Shown here piece after piece: positions 1 through 12,100 of a stretch of 64,000 bases of DNA. Source of the stretch: Deinandra increscens subsp. villosa (lineage: Eukaryota; Streptophyta; Magnoliopsida; Asterales; Asteraceae). Numbering within the stretch: position 1 is the first letter of the stretch; each line of letters starts with the position of its first letter. The stretch is taken from contig JBCNJP010000010.1 of assembly GCA_039602395.1 (NCBI GenBank), positions 30,693,414 to 30,757,413 on the forward strand, written 5' to 3'. The notes beneath the pieces are model-generated. The model saw nothing but the letters and a program-made list of their open reading frames with translations. It did not search any database and was not told the DNA's origin. Both the position numbers and the translations under genes were made by a program.

Positions 1-1755
1 AGGCACCCTTAGAAAACATGTGATATCATGTGGTTTAGACTTTAACCTACACTAGCCATATTAAAAAGGTTTACTGGATTCTCATGAATCTCAAAATGTT
101 TTCAGTTTCGTTTCAGAAATAGTTGTTTAAGTAATTCACAAGTGCTCCCCATAAAGCACTTCAAGTTCATCATGTGGGTGCCGAGCACTCCAGGTTTTCA
201 AGTTTATCAGAGAGGTGCCTAGCACTCTCGAGTTTTGTCAGCATTGTTTCACTTTTAGTTATTCGGTGTGACCCAAACGGGTTCACGGTAATCGGGTTAG
301 TGACACTCACCTTTGGTTGCACTGCTACACTTGCTAATATTCCGAGTATGCTTAATGAAGACCTATGAACACGTTTAGGTCTTAAGTATTAGTTTTGTGT
401 CTAATCTTTACTTAACGTCACTATGGCCCATAACATAGCACGCTGGAACTATGACTCGACATACGAACACACGACACCAATGGTTGATCATAAACAAGGG
501 TTCATACACATCAGAAATCAAAGCATGAATCATCATGGCATAATCAAGTAAGTCATGGCATAACATTCAAGTAAATTGTACAAGTTTGGATTTAGGTCAG
601 GCCATAATTTCGCTATCAGTTTCGCTAGGTAATTTCGCTAGATGCACGGGCAGCACTTTCGCTAGGCTGTACCCGATGACACAGTTTCGCTAGGCTAGTT
701 TCGCTCGAAACTGTTGGCACAGTTTCGCTAGCCTAGTTTCGCCCGAAACTGGTTTGAACTTTCGTTCAGGGAATTTCGCTCGGTAGATTCGCTCGAGCTG
801 GTCTGGTTGGTTTACCCGGCGACACTGCAGTTTCGCTGCATAGTGTCGCTGGAAGGAGATATACATAGTTTCGCTGGACAGTTTCGCCCAGAGAACACCA
901 CAGTTTCGCTGGTCGCGAAAAACATACGGATCAGCCTAAAAATCAACCTAACAGCTTCTGATCTTACATGCAATTCATTATTTAGCATACATAGGCATTT
1001 ACCAACATAAATCAGCAAGCTTTAACACCTTAAACATGCATTTTGTCATCAAATCACCCAAAATACATATAAAACCCTAAAATGGCTAAAATAGCATAAA
1101 TCTCTATCATGGCTGGATTTCATACGCAAAGTCGTGAACTTTATAACAGATCTAGCATCCCTAAGCATCATACTAGCAGATCAAACAGTTTCATGAAGGT
1201 TTAAGCATGCTTTATAAGAAAACTCAAAGAAAAGGCATAAAAGAAAGGTTTTGGGACTCACGATTCGATCAAGGAATCGAATGGATGTTGTCTTGGGCTG
1301 AGATCTTGGTTTCTCTTGATGGTTTTCGGCTGACCAGAATTCACCAGAGAAGAATGTGTGTGTTTGTGGTGTGAATGAGGCAAATAGGAGAACTAGGGTT
1401 TATTAAGTTTATTTATATCAGGTCTTAGTTTCGCTGGCAGTTTCGCTGGCCGGCGAAACTGGCTTTGGTCACGTGTTATCGAATAGCTTAGCTGACTACC
1501 GGGCGACACTATAGTTTCGCCCGTTAGTTCCGCTGGCTGCACAACTTAGGCAATTTTCACATAATATTAAATCATGCATTTAAAACACATTGCACATAAT
1601 AACAACCATAAATGAACACATAGCACATATGGGCGGGTTCGGTGATCAACCAAAGGACGTGGACGTATTCGGCCTAGTTAAGCATTAGTTACTAAGTTAA
1701 CACTTATAACGTAACTAACGGAGGTTGTCTAACGGAAGTTAACCTTGGAATTCTC
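1..1755 (-). repeat. Gyp1 3' LTR, partial
   Basis: Base 1 corresponds to base 6463 of the right LTR, so about 800 bases of this LTR lie outside the window. Identity ends at 1755 (GAATTCTC). The ten bases GGATGTCACA that end the right LTR are absent and the sequence passes directly into pol. That places a deletion breakpoint at 1755/1756. Confidence 0.95.
608..920. repeat. TTTCGCT word array in Gyp1 LTR
   Basis: The word AGTTTCGCT and close variants recur more than a dozen times, irregularly spaced, in about 310 bases; the identical array is at 7069-7381. A smaller cluster lies at 1428-1535 (7889-7996), just upstream of the LTR TATA box in the element's orientation. The array is not a strict tandem repeat; spacing varies. 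Confidence 0.85.
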
Positions 1756-4367
1756 AGCTGCACAGCTGCGAAGTTTTCTTCCTTTAGAGCTTCTTGTTGG
1801 GCATCGCGGATCCGATCCGGCAATCCCGTGTGGATGGTAAGTTGCAGCGCTCGCACCCGTCGAGGCTTTTCGTACTCTTTCCGACTTAATGCATCAGCCA
1901 CAACATTGGCTTTTCCAGGATGATACTTAATGGCCAAATCATAATCGTTCAGTAATTCAACCCACCTTCTTTGCCGCATGTTGAGGTCTTTCTGATCAAA
2001 GATGTGCTGTAAACTTTTATGATCGGTGAATATTGTGCACTTTGTTCCGTATAGGTAATGTCTCCAAATCTTAAGTGCATGAACAACGGCTCCCATTTCC
2101 AAATCATGCGTTGTATAATTCTTCTCAGTATCTTTTAGTTGCCTGGACCCATAGGCAATCACTTTGTCTCGTTGCATTAACACACAACCGAGTCCTTGAA
2201 TAGATGCATCGCAATAGACCGCAAAGTCGTCAATCCCATCGTGTAACGCGAGAATTGGAGCCGAACATAACATATCTTTAAGCGTTTGGAACGCGCGCTC
2301 TTCTTTCTCACCCCATCTGTATTGCACTCCTTTGTGCGTTAAGGCTGTTAAGGGTTGAGCCAATTGAGAGAAACCCTTAATAAACCTTCGATAATATCCG
2401 GCAAGTCCTAAAAATTGTCGGATTTCTGTTGGCGCTCTTGGAGTAGGCCAATTCTTGATAGCTTCCACTTTTGCTGGGTCGACATGAATTCCATTCTGAT
2501 CGACAATGTGTCCAAGAAACTGGACTTCGCGAATCCAAAAATCGCACTTCGAAAACTTAGCATAAAGCTGTTCCTTGCGGAGCAATTCCAGGATAAGTCG
2601 CAGGTGCTCCTCGTGTTCTTCCTTTGTCTTGGAGTAGATCAAAAGGTCGTCGATGAAAACTATCACAAACTTATCGAGGTACGGCTTGCACACTCGATTC
2701 ATCAGATCCATAAATACGGCCGGTGCATTGGTTAGCCCGAACGGCATAACCAGGAATTCGTAGTGACCATACCGAGTTCTGAAAGCAGTTTTGGGTACAT
2801 CCTCATCACGAACACGAAGCTGGTGATATCCAGACCGTAGATCAATCTTTGAAAAGTAGCTCGAACCTTGCAGCTGATCGAAGAGATCGTCGATTCGAGG
2901 AAGTGGATACCGATTCTTGATAGTAACCTTGTTAAGCTCTCGGTAGTCAATACACATTCGGAACGTTCCATCCTTCTTTTTAACAAACAATACCGGAGCT
3001 CCCCACGGAGACGAACTTGGACGAATAAACCCTTTGTCGAGTAGCTCTTGAAGTTGTGAGGAAAGTTCGTTGAGTTCGCTTACCGCCAAACGGTAAGGTG
3101 CGCGTGCAATCGGAGCGGCTCCAGGAGCTAAGTCGATTCCAAACTCTACTTGTCGAAATGGAGGCAAACCAGGCAGATCTTCAGGAAATACATCTTGGAA
3201 GTCGCGAACTATCGGGTAATCGTTGATTCTGCGCTCGGGAAGTGTCGAATCGGTGACGTTTGCAAGAATCGCGAAGTGACCTTTACGAAGGCACTTTTGA
3301 GCTTTGAGGAACGAAATAATACCAGTCACTGCTCCACCTTTTTCACCTTGAACCGTTAACATTTCACCTCCTTCGAGTGGGATACGAACCACTTTTTCTT
3401 TACATATGATTTCAGCTCGATTCTCAGATAACCAATCCATTCCTACTATAACATCAAAACTACCAATCGGGAAAGGCATAAGATCGATTCCTAAGGTATG
3501 GCCAGCTAGTTCTAACTTACAGTCCTTAACTATCTGAGTCGTATCATGAAGTTTACCATTAGCTAGCTCTACCACATACTTAGCATCTAAGGCAATCGGT
3601 TTAGCATTAATCAATTTAGCAAATTTAGTGGAAATAAAACTTTTCTCAGCACCAGAGTCAAATAATACAGTAGCAAAGAAACCGTTCAAAATAAATTTAC
3701 CATTAATCACGTTGGCGTCATTGCGAGCTTCACCCTGACCCATGACGAAAGCTCGACCTCTACCATTTCCACCATTCCCATTATTACCATTTCCGTTGCC
3801 ATTCCCATTACCATTACCTCCACCATGACCATTTCCACCGTTATTTCCTTGATTCCCATTACCCTGTCTTCTCAGCTGCGGGCAGTCTCTTTTGATGTGA
3901 CCTTGAGCACCACACTCAAAACAGCCACGGGCTCCCCCATTGTTGTTGTTCTGGTTCTGTCCGTTGTTGTTCCCATTACCCCGATTGTTCCCATAGTTGT
4001 TGTTGTTACTTCTGGGGCGGTTTTGTTGCTCGGGTAGAGTTGCCCAACAGTCTTTTGCTTCGTGGCCCCCTTTGCCACACCTTTCGCAGCTCAAATTTTT
4101 CCTACAAATACCAGCATGATGTTTCCCACACTTGCTACACAAAGGCAGGTTACCTTTGTAGTTGCTTTGCCCATTGCCACCCTGGCGGTAGTTACCACTG
4201 TTGTTTCCAGACCTCTTGCTTTGACCTTGGGAGTTGAAAGACCTCCCAGTGCTTTTTTCAACGCTCTGATTGTTCATTGAGTTCTCAGGAGCTTCGTCAT
4301 CAGCTTTTCTCTTGCCACTTAAGGGCAGTCTTCTCAGTGGCTTTCGCAGGAAGTGTACCCTTCTCAA
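1704..4367 (-). pseudogene. pol: Gyp1 gag C-terminus and pol (protease, RT, RNase H); integrase missing
   Basis: An 887-codon open frame. Zinc knuckles lie at residues 77-88 (CSKCGKHHAGIC), 94-107 (CERCGKGGHEAKDC) and 149-162 (CFECGAQGHIKRDC), followed by a Gly/Asn-rich linker. The aspartic protease has LFDSGAEKS (DSGA at 237-240). Reverse transcriptase has FIDD at 571-574 in place of the common YxDD. RNase H has a plausible D720, E757, D782, D825 set. After residue 871 the frame stops being pol: the last 16 residues are translated from the 3' LTR. In intact relatives an integrase follows here. The first 20 or so residues are out of frame with gag. The protein could still make protease, RT and RNase H if expressed, but cannot integrate. 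Confidence 0.93.
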
Positions 4368-5103
4368 CCTCCTGATCAGTAAGCTTGTGAGCCAAACGGA
4401 TGGCTTGCTGCACGGTTGCGGGGTTGCTGGCAGTCACCAGACTCTTGATTTGAGGCGCGAGGCCTTCCAGATAACGCTCAATGCGTTTGAATTCAGCATC
4501 AACCATCGAGGGGCACAAAACTTCGTACTCATGATATCGTGCAGTGTACTGCTCGACTTCAGACCCAATCATTTTCAGATTCAAGAATTCGCCTTCTAGC
4601 TTCTTTACTTGGTCACGGGGACAGTACTCCTCCATAATCAGGTCCTTAAATGCTGCCCACTGCATGTTATTAGCCGCATCTAGCCCAACCATCTGAATTT
4701 CAGCGTTCCACCAGGAGAGTGCAGCTCCTTCGAAGGTACCAGTAGCAAACTTCACCTTGCTTTCAGCTGGGCAATTACACATGGAGAAAACTTTTTCAGA
4801 CTTCTCAATCCACCTGAGGAGTCCTACCGCTCCTTCGTCGCCGGAAAATGTCATCGGCTTGCAGTCCATGAAGGACTTGAATGTGCAGTGGTGGTGGTTT
4901 CCTGATGCATAAATAGTTCGGGTTTTAAAATTAAACAGGTCAAAATATAATCGCTTTGTGCCTTAACCGGCATAATAGTTACCCTGTGCGGCATATGCAG
5001 TTTGGACGGCTGCCACCGCGGCTTGCACATGTTCATTATTCATTGCTTGCAGCTGTGCAGGCGTCATGTTTATGCTGCCTCTTCCGTTTCCTCTTCCAGA
5101 CAT
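4300..5103 (-). pseudogene. gag: Gyp1 gag, interrupted by a stop and a frameshift
   Basis: The likely start is the ATG at 5101-5103, giving MSGRGNGRGSINMTPAQLQA and so on for 46 codons to a TAA at 4963-4965. The same frame is then open again to a TGA at 4300-4302. It contains a Retrotrans_gag-type domain (CTFKSFMDCKPMTFSG, LLRWIEKSE, ALSWWNAE, EEYCPRDQ, LAPQIKSLV). The zinc knuckles and pol are in another frame that overlaps by 68 bases, so one single-base indel lies between about 4303 and 4367. Gag and pol are usually one frame in this group, so I read both breaks as decay rather than programmed recoding. Confidence 0.85.
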
Positions 5104-5665
5104 CTTGCTGAACAGTTAAAGTAGCCAGTGTTCAGTCACATTTATACTTTATACATATCCCATAATATGCATAATAACCATTTTCCCGTTATCCCACTAT
5201 TAGTCCAGAAAATTTTGTGCGAAATCGAGGCGTCGTCGAGGAACGTCGTAAGTCGTAAGTAGCTATCGTCGAAAGTCGGCTTCCCCATAAAAGTCACCGT
5301 CGGCGTAGCCATCGCAGTAGAAATCAGGACGTAGCGTGTAGCATCGTTTCGTTGTTGCTTTCCCCCGGCATAGTGCGCGCAGTAGCGTTCGCTTTTCGTA
5401 TTCGTGTGTGAAAATTTTTCCCTAAGGTTTTCCGTTAGACTTCCTAGACACGGTCTATATATATATTTATATATATATATATATACATATACATATGTAC
5501 TAAGCTTTTACTTACACAGCAGAGCGAGTATCCCAGGTTGGCACGTAAAAATTTTGTTTTGGGAATTCGTTTATTCGTTCGTAACCAAGGTTTTCAAGTT
5601 GCAGTTTCCAAATCGTTTTTCAAAATGATTCCAGTTCTCTGCAACCTATGGCTCTGATACCAATC
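5104..5665 (-). other. Gyp1 leader with primer-binding site and (TA)n
   Basis: The untranslated leader lies between the 5' LTR and gag. The primer-binding site at 5651-5662 reads TGGTATCAGAGC on the minus strand, complementary to the 3' end of initiator tRNA-Met. An AT/TA microsatellite occupies about 5456-5495. No other gene is visible. Confidence 0.9.
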
Positions 5666-8226
5666 TGTCACACCCCCAAAATAACCACTAACGGAGTTTA
5701 TACCGTTAAGGGGTGCGACTAGACCAGGATCCACAACCATTAGTTACAAATACTAAACGAATCAGAGATAATTCAAAAACCAGTTAAAAATAAAGTCTCA
5801 ATTACAAAACGCAGCGGAATAAGTATTGTCTTTAGCACTAACCACGTGCTTTACAAATCATTGTTTCAAATTAAAATCCCAAATTAGTTTAAAGAAAGTA
5901 AAATTTGTCTTCACGCGTCATGCCAACCTGCTCCGGAATACTCCTTAGCGATCTGCAAAAGTTTAAACCACGCAAGTGTCAACCTAACGGTTGGTGAGTT
6001 CACAGTGGGCTTGTCATGCATTGGCCCGGTCTCATGATCATAATTCGTATCAAGGTATACTTACATAGTATTCGTTTGTGAAAAGCAATGCTAAATGTTA
6101 TGTCTTAGTTTACAAATGAATTGTCCGTGACCTACGTCATCGGGTATGAACTAGTTTAGTAAAGTTAAATTGCTCAACCGATATCGCGGGTAGCTAATCC
6201 GTTGTTCCATGCACTAAGGAAGTTTGCACCAAAGCTGACTATAATTTATTGTAGTGGCCGTGCCATCTAGTACTGCGGACCTACGTCATCGCGTTTTTGC
6301 CTCCCCCGTGTCCTCTCGGGATCACGGTCAGATAGGCTGATATTGTACCTCCGTGCACTCCCCGTGCCACGGGGCGGAGTTTGTCAAACTCCAGTAGATC
6401 TACCCAACATCCTCTCGCTTTACAATTAATGGTACAATTTAGTTGAGGACTTTTAAGTTATAAGGCATCCTTAGAAAACATGTGATATCATGTGGTTTAG
6501 ACTTTAACCTACACTAGCCAATTAAAAAGGTTTACTGGATTCTCATGAATCTCAAAATGTTTTCAGTTTCGTTTCAGAAATAGTTGTTTAAGTAATTCAC
6601 AAGTGCTCCCCATAAAGCACTTCAAGTTCATCATGTGGGTGCCGAGCACTCCAGGTTTTCAAGTTTATCAGAGAGGTGCCTAGCACTCTCGAGTTTTGTC
6701 AGCATTGTTTCACTTTTAGTTATTCGGTGTGACCCAAACGGGTTCACGGTAATCGGGTTAGTGACACTCACCTTTGGTTGCACTGCTACACTTGCTAATA
6801 TTCCGAGTATGCTTAATGAAGACCTATGAACACGTTTAGGTCTTAAGTATTAGTTTTGTGTCTAATCTTTACTTAACGTCACTATGGCCCATAACATAGC
6901 ACGCTGGAACTATGACTCGACATACGAACACACGACACCAATGGTTGATCATAAACAAGGGTTCATACACATCAGAAATCAAAGCATGAATCATCATGGC
7001 ATAATCAAGTAAGTCATGGCATAACATTCAAGTAAATTGTACAAGTTTGGATTTAGGTCAGGCCATAATTTCGCTATCAGTTTCGCTAGGTAATTTCGCT
7101 AGATGCACGGGCAGCACTTTCGCTAGGCTGTACCCGATGACACAGTTTCGCTAGGCTAGTTTCGCTCGAAACTGTTGGCACAGTTTCGCTAGCCTAGTTT
7201 CGCCCGAAACTAGTTTGAACTTTCGTTCAGGGAATTTCGCTCGGTAGATTCGCTCGAGCTGGTCTGGTTGGTTTACCCGGCGACACTGCAGTTTCGCTGC
7301 ATAGTGTCGCTGGAAGGAGATATACATAGTTTCGCTGGACAGTTTCGCCCAGAGAACACCACAGTTTCGCTGGTCGCGAAAAACATACGGATCAGCCTAA
7401 AAATCAACCTAACAGCTTCTGATCTTACATGCAATTCATTATTTAGCATACATAGGCATTTACCAACATAAATCAGCAAGCTTTAACACCTTAAACATGC
7501 ATTTTGTCATCAAATCACCCAAAATACATATAAAACCCTAAAATGGCTAAAATAGCATAAATCTCTATCATGGCTGGATTTCATACGCAAAGTCGTGAAC
7601 TTTATAACAGATCTAGCATCCCTAAGCATCATACTAGCAGATCAAACAGTTTCATGAAGGTTTAAGCATGCTTTATAAGAAAACTCAAAGAAAAGGCATA
7701 AAAGAAAGGTTTTGGGACTCACGATTCGATCAAGGAATCGAATGGATGTTGTCTTGGGCTGAGATCTTGGTTTCTCTTGATGGTTTTCGGCTGACCAGAA
7801 TTCACCAGAGAAGAATGTGTGTGTTTGTGGTGTGAATGAGGCAAATAGGAGAACTAGGGTTTATTAAGTTTATTTATATCAGGTCTTAGTTTCGCTGGCA
7901 GTTTCGCTGGCCGGCGAAACTGGCTTTGGTCACGTGTTATCGAATAGCTTAGCTGACTACCGGGCGACACTATAGTTTCGCCCGTTAGTTTCGCTGGCTG
8001 CACAACTTAGGCAATTTTCACATAATATTAAATCATGCATTTAAAACACATTGCACATAATAACAACCATAAATGAACACATAGCACATATGGGCGGGTT
8101 CGGTGATCAACCAAAGGACGTGGACGTATTCGGCCTAGTTAAGCATTAGTTACTAAGTTAACACTTATAACGTAACTAACGGAGGTTGTCTAACGGAAGT
8201 TAACCTTGGAATTCTCGGATGTCACA
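5666..8226 (-). repeat. Gyp1 5' LTR, complete
   Basis: A 2561-bp LTR with TG...CA ends; both termini read TGTGACA/TGTCACA on opposite strands. It holds the TTTCGCT array (7069-7381) and a TATA box. Its short gene-like frames are duplicates of those at the left end and show no coding character. Confidence 0.95.
7871..7880 (-). promoter_or_regulatory. Gyp1 LTR TATA box
   Basis: GATATAAATA on the minus strand, with a copy at 1410-1419 in the other LTR. It lies about 350 bases inside the 5' LTR, a plausible U3/R boundary. AGTTTCGCTGG copies lie immediately upstream. Confidence 0.55.
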
Positions 8227-8521
8227 AACCAATAAGTTGTGTTTAGGACCAATGATGGCCCAATAAGGTGTGTTTAGGGGAAACGTAGTTGGGACCAATG
8301 ATAAGGTGTGTACAATAAGTTGTGTCTAGAAGTCTAGGACCAATGAGTCCCAATTAATAAGGTGTGATTAATTTTCTTTTTTCTCATTATTCAGAAAATT
8401 TCACATGTGTTCATATGAAAAATAGCTATTTCACATGCGAAAGTGTCTACAATGAATCTCACCCTATATATATACATGTATATACATAACCGATAATGTA
8501 TATATTACAACACATTGAAAG

Positions 8522-8578
<57 letters not shown>

Positions 8579-8770
8579 TGGTGTGTCGTTAGTACTTGAC
8601 ATCTTTTATTTTCACGTTAGGTATACAAATTCATTAGGATACAATTATCATTAAATTTATTGCTTAATATTCCATTTTCCATTTAAAGATCATTTTAAAG
8701 GTATGTTTAAAATACAATTATCTATGTTTAGAATTTTGAGTTTTTAAATCCGAGAAATGCTAACGTCTTA
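8227..8770. other. AT-rich spacer with short direct repeats and microsatellites
   Basis: No gene. Between 8227 and 8372 the words AATAAGGTGTG and GGACCAATGA recur several times. About 8521-8575 is a (TA)n then (TG)n microsatellite. Confidence 0.6.
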
Positions 8771-9113
8771 TTGGCTGAGATATTTTCACCCGGATTAATC
8801 CCCAAATTACTTCCCACCATTTTTCAAATTTCCCCAAAATTCATTGATCAGTTCCTATTCCCTCTCACCAAAATTTTATCACCAAAACGATTCATCACTC
8901 TCTTCTTCCCTACCACTAAAAATTCCGCTACAGGATTCATCACACTATCATCTTCAGGAGATCACTACCTAATTCCCGTCAGTATTAATTTCACTGTCAT
9001 CTTCAGGAGATCATTTAGTTCATTCTCTATTTATTTCATCTAATTAATTATTCCATCGCATTTATTTCAGTCTCTATTTATTTCATTTCAGGATTCATCT
9101 AGCTCATTTAACA
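8771..9113 (+). other. Probable 5' leader of the CAC1 gene
   Basis: A pyrimidine-rich stretch before the ATG at 9114. It contains a partial duplication: CATCTTCAGGAGATCA occurs twice (near 8950 and 8999), and TCTATTTATTTCAT occurs twice (near 9025 and 9072). The open frame here has no recognisable domain, and I treat it as untranslated. Confidence 0.4.
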
Positions 9114-12100
9114 ATGGATCATGAATTTGAAGCAGGTGAACAATTGAAGGATCTTAATTATAACAGTGAATTCGAATACAATGATGATTCTTCACAAGCG
9201 AGTGAAGAAGATGAAATGGATAACAATGATGATCATTATTCACTACAGAGTGAAGAAGATGAAATGGATAACAATGATGCCCACGTCGACAATCATGATG
9301 CCCAACTCGATAATGATGCCCAACTCGAAAATGATGCCCAAGTTACTGAGAATGAGGAAGCTACAACCTCTGCTCCCCAAGTAAACAAGAGGGCGTTGAC
9401 GCGGTTGACAAAGTGGCGTGCCAAGTTTGAGAAAAGTGGTGGGAAAAATGGCCAATAACATTTGATGCGCTAGGAAGGGTTGACGAGGTGCATAGACCAA
9501 AATTTTCGAGTTTTTCGGGAGACATTGCAAGGTCAGAGGTTGGATTGAGGTATCTAAAATGGAAGGAGGTGCCAAAAGATGACAAGAACAAGATGTGGGC
9601 ACTGATTCAGGTTATGAAACAGATTAAACATTTTCTCATATTAAGTTTGTTAAGTTATTGAATTCCATACATGTGACTAAAACATCCTGTCATATGCTAT
9701 TTTCAGCAATTATTCAAAATTGATGACTGTCGAAGGGGTCCTATAATGGTATGGCTTGGTGGGTTGCTAAGGAGTTTTAGAACAAAAATGTTCAAGAGAC
9801 ACGTTCGTCCCAACCTAGCAAGACCCACCGTGCTTGAGAAAGTTCCAAAGATGTATCACACTATTGTGAAAAAAGAACACTGGGACAGATTTGTAGCACA
9901 TACAAAATCTGACGAATTCAAGGTTTTTATTTAATTCAAACTGCAGATTTCATTAATTAGGCTAAGTGTTAATTAATGAGATTATAATTATATATCCTAC
10001 TGTTCTGTTGGAAAGGCTGTGTCAAAGAGTGAAAAAGAGGTTCGAGCACAGTATGTTTATGATCATACAATGGGACGGGGAGGATACCCCTATCTGAGAG
10101 AAAAACTGGTAATAAGCTAAGTGTGTTAATTAATTACACCCAGTCATGGTTAAGAACGTGCAATGTATGTTTCAAGTCTGATATATATTATTATTATAAT
10201 ACAAGGTACAAAACAAAGAAATTGCAGCTGATGATTGCCCCTCTCGAGCGTTTATGTGGAGGAAAGGAAGGGTAAATAAAGAGGGGGAATACAAAACGCC
10301 TGTGGTGAAGGGCGTAGCAGATGATATAGTAAGTTTAATTGCTATATATATATACCTAATTATTCACATGTTAAAAATTAACAGCACCTCACTACATTAA
10401 CTAAATTAATTACTGCAGGCCGAGAATGAAGCAAAAATAAATGCGGGATCCGTGAATGTAGAACCGGGAACGGATGCCCTGACATTGGTCCTTGGCAAGG
10501 AAAGGGGTGGATACCTAAAAGGTATTGGGTATGGAGTGACTTCCCGTGGATATTGGCAGGGTGCTCCAAAAGGGCGATCGAAAGAACAGATCGAAAAACA
10601 TGAGGCGGAACTAAAAAAAATGAAAGACAACTGCGTGAGAAAAAGGATCAAGAGGTTAAGCACCTCACTGATATGGTTAAATCACAGGATGATAAAATTG
10701 ATATGCTTACATCGTTTATGAACAGGATTATTGAAGAAAAACAAGCTACAGCGGTAAATTCTGTAAGGGACAAATTATATATATATACCTATAATTAATT
10801 ATATTATATATACTTTACTTTTTATCATTAAATTATTATAAATCATTAAATCATTTCGTAGGTAAAGTCCGCGGAGGGGCCTCTTACTACAGCTGTAAGA
10901 TCTAAAAACAGTTGTGATCAGCATTCCAATGTAAATACAACGGTAATTAAATATTATTGCTGATATGATCAATCTCACATGAGCATAAATTTATTAATTA
11001 ATTAACTAATTGAATTAAATGTACGTAGGACATGATCAATTCCGCGCACAATACATCGCGGAAACAATCTACTCCATCAAACTCATCTCAGAGGTCGGCC
11101 GATAAGGTACGGATTTGAAACAGTTCTGAACTTGAGTTGATCTGGAAGATTCAAGTTCATCTGGATGAACATGCGTCTCTAGTTATAGTTCATCCGGATA
11201 GTTAGAGTTTATCCAGATAGTTAATGTTCCTCAGGATAGTTAAGGTTCATCAAGATAGTAAAAAGTTCATCAGGATAGTTAGAGTTTATCGGGATAGTTA
11301 GAGTTGATCTAGAACATTCTAGTTCATCTGGATGAACATGCGTCTCTAGTTATAGTTCACTGTGTTGGTTATAGCTAGTTCATCCGGATAGTTAAATTCA
11401 CCAGTATATGTAAAGTTCATCAGGATAGTTAAAGTTCATCATGATAGTTAGAGTTGTTCCGGAATATAATTAATAATTAACTGTTCCGGCTATGATAAGA
11501 TTTGTACTTAATCCGAATGGTTCTCTGGATAGTTAACTAATGTTTATAAGCCGGTTATGAGCGATATGATTTTATTAATTAATTGAATTGTAGGTCTCTT
11601 TTGCGACTCTATCACAACACACTCCTCCATCTACAACAGTGTCGCAAAAGGAAAGGGTAACTATATATTAATTTACACAGTTGTGTACTTTCCTTATAAC
11701 TAATTGCTATATGATCATTTAATTAAATGTTGATGCTGTCTTTAGGGGAGAAAGAGAAAAATGACAGAAGCAGCAGCTGCTGCAGCCAGTACTGCTGGGG
11801 CATCAGAGCAGGAAGTGGTATATATATATAATTAATTTAGAAATTTGACAAATCGCTTTGACGTTATTGTTAATTAATATATATGTTGCTAATCAGTTAA
11901 TTACATGGTGTCAATTTAGGAAAAGAATAAGAGACATGCAAAACCAATAAACCTTGCAGCTCGTAAAGTACCTAAGAGTGATCGGTTGGAAAAACCAAAT
12001 AATAATGATGCCATTGCAGTTCCTATCGATCAGCCAGTAATCCAAGAGGTATATAGATTAGTATATACCACAATTTTTTTATTCTATTTTTTACTTTAAT

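Larger units (their letters stand above)
1..8226 (-). mobile_element. Gyp1: Ty3/gypsy LTR retrotransposon, integrase-deleted, cut by window start
   Basis: Two nearly identical LTRs (1-1755 and 5666-8226) flank an internal region with gag and pol on the minus strand. The primer-binding site next to the right LTR is complementary to initiator tRNA-Met. The gag type, zinc knuckles and Met primer suggest a Tekay/Del-like chromovirus lineage; this assignment is from memory of the family. I saw only about four differences between the aligned LTR parts, so the insertion is young. The internal region is only about 3.9 kb because integrase and the polypurine tract are missing. The element needs another copy's integrase to move. 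The right flank just outside the LTR is AACCA; its duplicate would lie left of the window. Confidence 0.93.

Noticed and set aside
174..368. Small plus-strand frame in the Gyp1 LTR, duplicated at 6635-6829
   Set aside because: It is duplicated only because both LTRs carry it, and it shows no domain or coding bias.
1704..4367. Gyp1 pol as a complete functional polyprotein
   Set aside because: No integrase, frame shifted from gag, and the C-terminus is translated LTR.
2415..4599. Several plus-strand frames of 60-110 codons under Gyp1 gag-pol
   Set aside because: They are antisense shadows of the strongly coding minus strand.
8771..9043. 90-codon frame before the CAC1 gene
   Set aside because: Low-complexity, Phe/Ile/Ser-rich, contains a duplicated segment, and lies where the 5' leader should be.
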